Shown piece by piece: positions 29,334 through 34,917 of a stretch of DNA of 34,917 nt (positions are counted from its first letter, which is position 1; each line of letters opens with the position of its first letter). The position numbers and the translations under genes were made by a program. Source of the DNA: Leptospira noguchii serovar Panama str. CZ214 (GTDB lineage: Bacteria; Spirochaetota; Leptospiria; Leptospirales; Leptospiraceae); NCBI RefSeq assembly GCF_000306255.2, contig NZ_AKWY02000009.1, positions 1-34,917 on the forward strand, read 5' to 3'. Below the pieces are notes generated by a model. That model was not told where the DNA came from. It saw nothing but the letters and a program-made list of their open reading frames with translations, and did no database searches.

Positions 29334-30200
29334 AGAGCCGGTCTCAAAACTACCTATCAAAAAAGTTAAAAGCAATGATAGAGCTTGCGAGATAAAGAGA
29401 TGCGAGATAATTTTCAGATTTTCTTTCCCAACGAATTAGTATAGCCCTGAATCGATTGTGCCAACTGTTAGTTCTTTCAACGACCCAACGTCTAGGTTTT
29501 CCTTTATATTTACCGATAAGAGGCTTTTCACCTTTTTTCCGAATATGAGATTGAATGTTTCTTCTTTTGATTAAAACTTCTATATCTTTGAAATCATAAC
29601 CTTTATCTAAACAAATATGTTTTGGCTTCTTTCTTCTTTTTCCGGAAAATATTAGGATTGAATTCAACGTATCTTTTACACCGTGTTTGTCATGAACGTT
29701 AGCTCCAGTCAATGTAATTGCCAAAGGAATTCCATTTCCATCTGTAAGAATATGTCGTTTAACCCCTAATTTGGCACGGTCTGTAGGGTTTTTCCCAGTT
29801 AAGCTCCCCCTTTGGGAGCTTTAACCATTGCCGAATCCATCGAAGCCCAGTCCCATGCTATTTGATTCTTTACATCATAATATTTTAAAATAGATTTATA
29901 AATCTTTTTGAATACTCCTGCTCGTTCCCATTCTTGAAATCTTCTGTGACAAGTTTGGCCTGATCCAAACTCATTCGGAATGGCACGCCACTGACAGCCT
30001 GTTTTCATTCGATAGATGATACCTGACATTACTACTCGTGTTGGTACTCGATTGCGACCTCCTTTCGGATTTACATTTTCTTTCGGGATTAATGGGGCTA
30101 TTTGTTTCCAAAGTGCATCCGGTATCTCTGAATAATATTTGTCCATTTCACATTGATATTATTACCCTTTCTCTCTACAAACAGTTTTGAGACCGGCTCT
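29334..30200 (-). mobile_element. IS5-family (IS427-like) insertion sequence
   Basis: Perfect terminal inverted repeats AGAGCCGGTCTCAAAACT (29334-29351) and the complement (30183-30200) are flanked by TA on both sides (29332-29333 and 30201-30202). The element is 867 bp and contains a two-frame transposase gene on the minus strand. It looks complete. It is unrelated in its ends to the IS at 115-1102 and inserted 11 bases from a MITE. Confidence 0.92.
29350..30146 (-). CDS. IS5-family transposase made by -1 frameshift
   Basis: The first frame (30146-29799, 115 codons) contains the DUF4096-like N-terminus (ALWKQIAPLIPKENVNPKGG, MKTGCQWRAIPNEFG) and the first catalytic Asp in SMDSAMVKAPKGG. It then meets a TAA. 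Slipping back one base on the AAAGGGGG run (coding strand; plus strand 29806-29813) gives KGGSLTGKNPTDRAKLGVKRH. The second frame then continues with HILTDGNGIPLAITLTGANV, the second Asp in CLDKGYDF, and the Glu in VERTNSWHNRFRAI. The fusion is about 265 residues, normal for the IS427 group, in which such frameshifting is known. A perfect 8-bp inverted repeat (29801-29808 and 29814-29821) encloses the slippery run. Confidence 0.9.
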
Positions 30201-30202
30201 TA

Positions 30203-30581
30203 CTTATCTAAACGGTTATTCCATAAATTCATAATATATAATCTTTCATTTCATTCATTCCCGAATTTACACAAACTCATTCTCTTTTCCAAAAAAAGTT
30301 TACTATAACTTTATAATAATTAAATATACTTTTTTATTTTAGAAACTATCAGATCAAATGTTTTAAACAACAAATCCAAATCTTTTTTGTCTAGAAAAAA
30401 TCTCTATTTTAATTTTTGAATCAAACATAAATAATTTTGTCTATTAATTGAAATAACATAATTCATGAGAAATTTTTAAAATCTCAAGTCACAGATTTGT
30501 ATAAAATAATTTTATCCTAAGTTCTTAAAAAAATCTAAAATTCTTTTCTAAAATAGTTCTTAAAAGTAAAATGGTTTTAGT
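30203..30581. other. AT-rich upstream gap of the M20 gene
   Basis: I see no gene or repeat here. It should include the promoter of the amidohydrolase gene, but no convincing boxes can be picked from the AT-rich background. Confidence 0.5.
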
Positions 30582-31763
30582 ATGAAACACACCCTAACTT
30601 CCAATAGAATAGCCGAACTCATTCAATACAGAAGACAAATTCACAAACATCCAGAACTTAGATATGAAGAAAATCAAACTTCTAATTACGTAATCAATCA
30701 TCTCAAAAAATTAGGTCTTTCCTTCCAGGATAAAATCGCAAAAACCGGAGTAGTATCTTTGATCGATTCTGGTAAACCTGGAAAAACTCTTCTTGTACGC
30801 GCGGACATGGACGCGCTTCCCATATTCGAAGAATCCAATCAAGAATACAAATCGGTTCATGACGGAGTGATGCATGCTTGTGGTCACGACGCTCATACTT
30901 CCATTCTTATGGGACTGGCAACGGAAATCAAAGAGAACATCCAATCCATTCTCCCCAAGGGAAAAGTATTACTGGTATTTCAACCCGCGGAAGAAGGTGG
31001 GCAAGGTGCTGACAAAATGATAGAAGAAGGTATATTAGAAAAATATCACATAGATGCTGCCCTAGCTTTACACGTATGGAATCATATTCCAATTGGAAAA
31101 ATAGGAGTTGTAGACGGACCTATGATGGCGGCGGTTGACGAATTTACGATTACAATTTCAGGAATCAGTGGCCACGGCGCTATGCCTCAACATACAGTGG
31201 ACCCGATTATAGTAGGCGCTCAAATCGTAAACTCTTTACAAACCATCGTTTCTAGAAATACCGACCCTTTAGATTCCTGCGTGGTAACCGTGGGAAGTTT
31301 TCATTCTGGAAACGCATTTAATGTAATTCCGGAAACCGCAGAATTAAAAGGTACGGTTAGAACCTATTCTAAAAAAATGTTTGAAGAAGTTCCTGAAAGG
31401 TTAGAAAGAGTGGTAAAAGGAATAGCATCTGCGTTAGGCGCTACCGTATCTATTCGTTACGAAAGAACAAATCAACCTACAATCAATAATCCTAAAATGG
31501 CAAACATAGTACGCAAAGCTTCTTTGAACATTCTTGGCAAAGAAAGTTTAACAGAGGAAAACACAAAGTCCATGGGAGGAGAAGATTTCTCCGCGTTTCT
31601 TATGAAAGTTCCAGGTTGTTATTTTTTTGTAGGCTCTAGAAACGAAGCAAAGGGATTTGTTTATCCACATCATAGTTCTAAATTTGATATAGACGAGGAT
31701 TCTCTTTCAATCGGGCTCTGCGTTTTAAAAGAGGCGATTAAAATTTATCTAGATGAAAACTGA
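30582..31763 (+). CDS. M20-family amidohydrolase (N-acyl amino acid / hippurate hydrolase type)
   Basis: This 393-residue enzyme is a metal-dependent amidohydrolase of the M20D group (hippurate hydrolase, IAA-amino acid hydrolase), which cleaves N-acyl amino acids. Metal ligands are visible: Cys100 and His102 in MHACGHDAH, Glu137/138 in [10 protein letters not shown], His164 in LHVWNHIP, and a late His in [11 protein letters not shown]. The first Asp pair lies in VRADMDALP (about 73-79). The dimerisation domain is in the middle ([16 protein letters not shown]). Length is normal. The ATG at 30582 is the first in frame; the ribosome-binding site is weak. No signal peptide is present, so it is cytoplasmic. 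Its natural substrate cannot be told from sequence. It is a single gene between repeats. Confidence 0.92.
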   Translation: MKHTLTSNRIAELIQYRRQIHKHPELRYEENQTSNYVINHLKKLGLSFQDKIAKTGVVSLIDSGKPGKTLLVRADMDALPIFEESNQEYKSVHDGVMHACGHDAHTSILMGLATEIKENIQSILPKGKVLLVFQPAEEGGQGADKMIEEGILEKYHIDAALALHVWNHIPIGKIGVVDGPMMAAVDEFTITISGISGHGAMPQHTVDPIIVGAQIVNSLQTIVSRNTDPLDSCVVTVGSFHSGNAFNVIPETAELKGTVRTYSKKMFEEVPERLERVVKGIASALGATVSIRYERTNQPTINNPKMANIVRKASLNILGKESLTEENTKSMGGEDFSAFLMKVPGCYFFVGSRNEAKGFVYPHHSSKFDIDEDSLSIGLCVLKEAIKIYLDEN

Positions 31764-31818
31764 TTTTTTAAAATGATCACAATAATTCATTAAACACGCA
31801 TTTGTAGCAAAAAATTAC

Positions 31819-31921
31819 TATAGTTGTTGAAAAATCCTATAGTTCAGTTTAACAAAACTGCTTCAATCGATCGTTTCCATCAAAGAGAAGCTTATCGAGA
31901 ATTAATTTTTCAAAAACTATA
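31819..31921 (+). mobile_element. MITE, complete
   Basis: The ends TATAGTTGTTGAAAAATCC and TTTTTCAAAAACTATA are matching variants of the IS repeat. The core AGTTCAGTTTAACAAAACTG and CTTCAATCGATCGTTTCC are the main subtype. Confidence 0.85.
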
Positions 31922-32132
31922 CTTCAAACTTCCTGTGTTTGAAACCCTTTCACGATTCTACACAATAAAATTTGTAATGCACCCACCAATGCCTGAATTC
32001 AAAGAGACATTTACCCAAACTTGATATATTAAAATGATTGAAAGTTGAAGTTTAGTTTACTTACTGCTGAGCACTACAGAATAACACAAATTTTTATCAC
32101 AAAAGTCCAGTTAAGTGCAAAATATTAAATAT

Positions 32133-32232
32133 CAGAGTTGTTGAAAAATTAATTTCCTTCCATATCTTACTAATTAAAGTGAATGAATAATTCCGTTTTT
32201 TAAAATTAGATATGAAATTTTCAACAACTCTA
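32133..32232 (+). mobile_element. MITE, second core type
   Basis: The ends CAGAGTTGTTGAAAAATTAA and GAAATTTTCAACAACTCTA are nearly perfect inverted repeats. The core lacks the CTGCTTCAATCGA block. In reverse complement it reads TTCATATCTAATTTTAAAAA, then ATTATTCATT, as in the element at 5357-5447. Confidence 0.85.
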
Positions 32233-32265
32233 TTCTATAGTTCTAAGTAAAAATTGAAATGAGCG

Positions 32266-34473
32266 TTATTCATTTGTTTTACTACCTTCTGGATTATAAG
32301 TAACTTTTAACAGAGAGAGATCATCTAAAATCACTCCAAACTTTAGAATTTCCTCATATACTTTCCTAAGATCGGCATTCCCCTCTTCCACCCTTTTAAG
32401 AAACTGATTTTGATCCTCGTTAACGACACGATTTTCTTCCTTTCCGATCAAAAGATCGTCCCTTCCATCCGATCCGATCACAATCGTATCCCCTGGAAAC
32501 ATTTGAAAATTTTTAATTACAAGATGTTCTTCGTTTTCTGGAATTCCTATTTTTCTAAGAGTCAATTCTTCTTCAATATAAGAAGCGACGCCGTTCCGAT
32601 ACAGAACCGTCCAAGGATGTTCCGCATTGATATAATAAAGAAGTCCCGTGTTTTCCTCAATTAATCCCAAAACGATGGAAATATACATAGAGCCGTCAAA
32701 GGATTCAAAAATTTTTTGAAGTTCTAAAAATGCCTCTTCCAACCATTTTTCTGGTTGTTTGTTTTGATGTAACGAAATTGAAGATCGAGTAAGAATTGTA
32801 TTAAACACGGTTCCCAAAACAAGCGCTCCTCCAGCTCCTTGAATTGATTTTCCCATCGCATCCCCGTTTACAAACACAACGTATTTTTTTCCGCAAAGTT
32901 CTACGTTACCCGAAATCAGAATATCTCCTCCGATTTCATAGGTTTTATTTTTAAATTCGAAAGACTTTTTTTGTTTTGTATAAAACTCCGTTCTAATAAC
33001 ATCACTCGTATTTTTATTTGAGGAAAGTGGATTAATCAAAAGAGAAGTAAGGAAATAGTCCGCGTCTTGTTGAATTTTTAATCGATTAACTTGTTCTAAA
33101 GAAAGCCTTAATTCTTCAGTTCTTTGTTCTACTTTTTTTTCTAGACTCAAATTGAGTTCCTCAACCTCCTCGTTTAATCGAACAAACTTATTGGCAAGAA
33201 TTGTTGAAATACTTAAAATAAAAAATAGAAAAGAATAACCTACAATCCTCGGAAAAACGAATACGTTTCTTGCACCCAAAGTATCCAAAAACGCAGCAAA
33301 TACCGTAATCAAAACTCCAATTAAAATCAATAAAGCATCTCTGTCTTTTACAATCACACGACGAATCAAATAATCCAATGTGATTCCTAAATAAAGAATC
33401 CAACCGTATTGAACTAAATTTTTATTTATAAAATTATAATGTTCTACATTATTTGAAACAAAGTAAAAAAGTGCAAAACAAACATACGAGCCATCTAATA
33501 CCTTTAAAATAGTCTTTTTCGGATATTTAAAATAGAGACGAATAAAATTTGCAAATAGAGGAACCAGGAAAGCGAGAACTATATATTCTAATTTTTTCAT
33601 ATAAATGAACTCGATTCCCAGATCATACTTAGTCTGGTTTCTTAAAAACTGATATAAAACGAGTAAGATTGTAAATAAACCGTAGTATAAATTTTCGCGG
33701 TCGGTTCTGCGACGAAAATAAAGAAAAAGAAAATATACACCCACGGTTATATAAATTATTAATAATAGAATTTTAATATACTCAATTTCTAGCAGTTCTT
33801 TTTGAATTAATAGAGAATTTCCAATTGCTGTTTTATCTTGTTCAATTCCTATTTCTTTCTGAAAGTATTTTTTAACTTCGATTACGAGTATATTTGTTTC
33901 GCCATTACGTATCAGACCATTTGGAATTTGATAAATTCGAATTTTATCATATGCTTGAGGTAAAATAGAATTCATATCCCCAGTTTCACCAATCAAGGTT
34001 CCGTTTAAATACGTTTTATCCTTATCCGTCAGAGTGCCTAGCCGAATGGCAAGCCCTGAACTTTTCCAATTTTTTGGAGCAATAAACTTTTTAACTATAA
34101 ATGCAGTTTGAACGGATTCCTCCGGAAGTATATACACCCCAGGAACCTCGTAAGCCTCCAACTGAATATTAGGATTTTTTTGATCTTTCAAATATGAGTT
34201 AGAAAAGGAAATCGGGTCTATTTTTTGTAGAGTAATTTCCCAACCATGTTCTTTTGTAGAATCCAGACTAATAATTTCGTCTAATGATTGTATTCTCTGA
34301 ACCGACTCAGAAGAAATAGAAAATATAATCAAAAAATAAGATAGAAATATTGAAAAAAATAAAAATTGTTTCGATAAATCACAAAAAATCGTTCTATAAA
34401 AATTAGAGAATATTTTTATAAAAAACGAAACCACACTTAAAAATTTCAAAAACCATAACTTACTATTTTTCAT
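32266..34473 (-). CDS. 7TM-DISM receptor-type SpoIIE/PP2C phosphatase
   Basis: This 735-residue membrane protein couples an outside sensor to a cytoplasmic serine phosphatase. After an N-terminal membrane segment (LFFSIFLSYFLIIFSISS) comes a periplasmic sensor region (about 60-225) with a jelly-roll-like stretch (SGLAIRLGTLTDKDKTYLNG). Seven membrane helices follow (about 235-430). A coiled coil (LNEEVEELNLSLEKKVEQRT) then connects to a SpoIIE-type PP2C domain with metal-binding aspartates in YEIGGDILISG, NGDAMGKSIQGAGG, IGSDGRDDLL and ILDDLSLL. Such proteins commonly act on anti-sigma-factor antagonists; the partner is not in the window. The ATG at 34473 lacks a clear ribosome-binding site and gives an unusually long N-terminus. 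A later start before the first helix is possible. Confidence 0.88.
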   Translation of the reverse strand: MKNSKLWFLKFLSVVSFFIKIFSNFYRTIFCDLSKQFLFFSIFLSYFLIIFSISSESVQRIQSLDEIISLDSTKEHGWEITLQKIDPISFSNSYLKDQKNPNIQLEAYEVPGVYILPEESVQTAFIVKKFIAPKNWKSSGLAIRLGTLTDKDKTYLNGTLIGETGDMNSILPQAYDKIRIYQIPNGLIRNGETNILVIEVKKYFQKEIGIEQDKTAIGNSLLIQKELLEIEYIKILLLIIYITVGVYFLFLYFRRRTDRENLYYGLFTILLVLYQFLRNQTKYDLGIEFIYMKKLEYIVLAFLVPLFANFIRLYFKYPKKTILKVLDGSYVCFALFYFVSNNVEHYNFINKNLVQYGWILYLGITLDYLIRRVIVKDRDALLILIGVLITVFAAFLDTLGARNVFVFPRIVGYSFLFFILSISTILANKFVRLNEEVEELNLSLEKKVEQRTEELRLSLEQVNRLKIQQDADYFLTSLLINPLSSNKNTSDVIRTEFYTKQKKSFEFKNKTYEIGGDILISGNVELCGKKYVVFVNGDAMGKSIQGAGGALVLGTVFNTILTRSSISLHQNKQPEKWLEEAFLELQKIFESFDGSMYISIVLGLIEENTGLLYYINAEHPWTVLYRNGVASYIEEELTLRKIGIPENEEHLVIKNFQMFPGDTIVIGSDGRDDLLIGKEENRVVNEDQNQFLKRVEEGNADLRKVYEEILKFGVILDDLSLLKVTYNPEGSKTNE

Positions 34474-34917
34474 TTTTTACAAATCTCAAAAAGAATATTG
34501 ATTTTTTGTGATCCTTGAATTAAAATAAAAAAACAATTCTCCAACCCCAAAAAACAATACAACTTATGTTTTTCCTGGTTTCGACAAGAGTTTTTTTAGT
34601 GTTTAATGTAATCGTTTAATAAAAAGAAAACTTTCCAATAAACATATTTCAACTTGAGTTCGGTATAACCTATGGGAAAGTGATTATTACGCTGCGATCC
34701 ATACAAAACAGCATTGAATTTTTTTTATTCGCTGTGATTTTTTTACATCGAATTCATTTTAAAATCTATTACAAACCTCAAAAGAAACCGCGATTGTAAT
34801 TTCTAATCTTATACAATAGAGTATTGTTTACAAACAAATCTCAGTCTATAATAGGGCCTTAGATACTCTATTATATAATTTTAAGTAATTGCTAAAATCT
34901 AAAGGTTCGTTTAGCTT
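34474..34917. other. Terminal non-coding stretch
   Basis: No gene is seen up to the window end. TGAGTTCGGTATAACC at about 34654 loosely resembles the start of the degenerate repeat at 2649. Part of this region should be the promoter of the SpoIIE gene. Confidence 0.5.

Larger units (their letters stand above)
31764..32265. other. Gap with two MITEs
   Basis: Between the M20 and SpoIIE genes, which converge, lie MITEs at 31819-31921 and 32133-32232. A 66-codon frame at 31824-32024 is formed by the first MITE and is not considered a gene. Confidence 0.6.

Noticed and set aside
31824..32024. 66-codon plus-strand frame
   Set aside because: Its first half is the translated MITE at 31819-31921, so it is a by-product of the repeat.

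Overview
The window looks like chromosomal DNA from a pathogenic Leptospira (L. interrogans group). The DNA is AT-rich with long non-coding gaps. It carries groES-groEL under CIRCE elements, a flgG-flgA-flgH-flgI-flgJ flagellar block, Leptospira-type small secreted proteins and 7TM/SpoIIE signalling proteins. It also has a DUF1561 (PF07598, 'virulence-modifying') gene of the kind expanded in pathogenic leptospires. Species assignment is inference from content only.

Layout. 115-1102: intact IS5-type insertion sequence. 1171-2079: a frameshifted lipoprotein gene and a DUF962/Mpo1-like membrane protein. 3081-4631: class II-like photolyase. 5590-6726: YiiX-type secreted papain-like enzyme and an unrecognised membrane-anchored protein. 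7120-9246: groES-groEL with two CIRCE operators and a strong terminator. 9286-10546: SIMPL and DUF1579 proteins. 10731-15706: a tightly overlapping four-gene operon (ATP-grasp ligase, two SAM methyltransferases, and a YihY membrane protein with a large Asp-box propeller-like insertion). 16657-20949: flagellar rod and ring genes on the minus strand, mostly joined by ATGA overlaps. 21277-22425: orphan DNA methyltransferase. 23238-25409: a small secreted Cys-rich protein and a membrane protein with a DUF5683-like region. 26738-28545: the DUF1561 gene, broken in this assembly. 28735-30200: an AHSA1/SRPBCC gene followed by a second IS5-family element that needs a -1 frameshift. 30582-31763: M20 amidohydrolase. 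32266-34473: 7TM-DISM/SpoIIE phosphatase.

The spaces between genes are full of repeats. At least nine ~90-105 bp elements share the terminal inverted repeat of the IS at 115-1102 and look like MITEs mobilised by it. A short AGTTCCCACA-type motif recurs about fourteen times, always on the plus strand. A ~240 bp degenerate repeat occurs in inverted copies.

The most striking observation is at 27135-27176. An exact loxP site with the 4-base flanks of the 454 Titanium mate-pair linker (as I remember that linker) sits inside the DUF1561 gene. Three apparent homopolymer deletions follow within 130 bases. This is best read as an assembly artefact: the toxin-family gene is probably intact in the organism. 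No convincing CRISPR array, tRNA or rRNA was seen.
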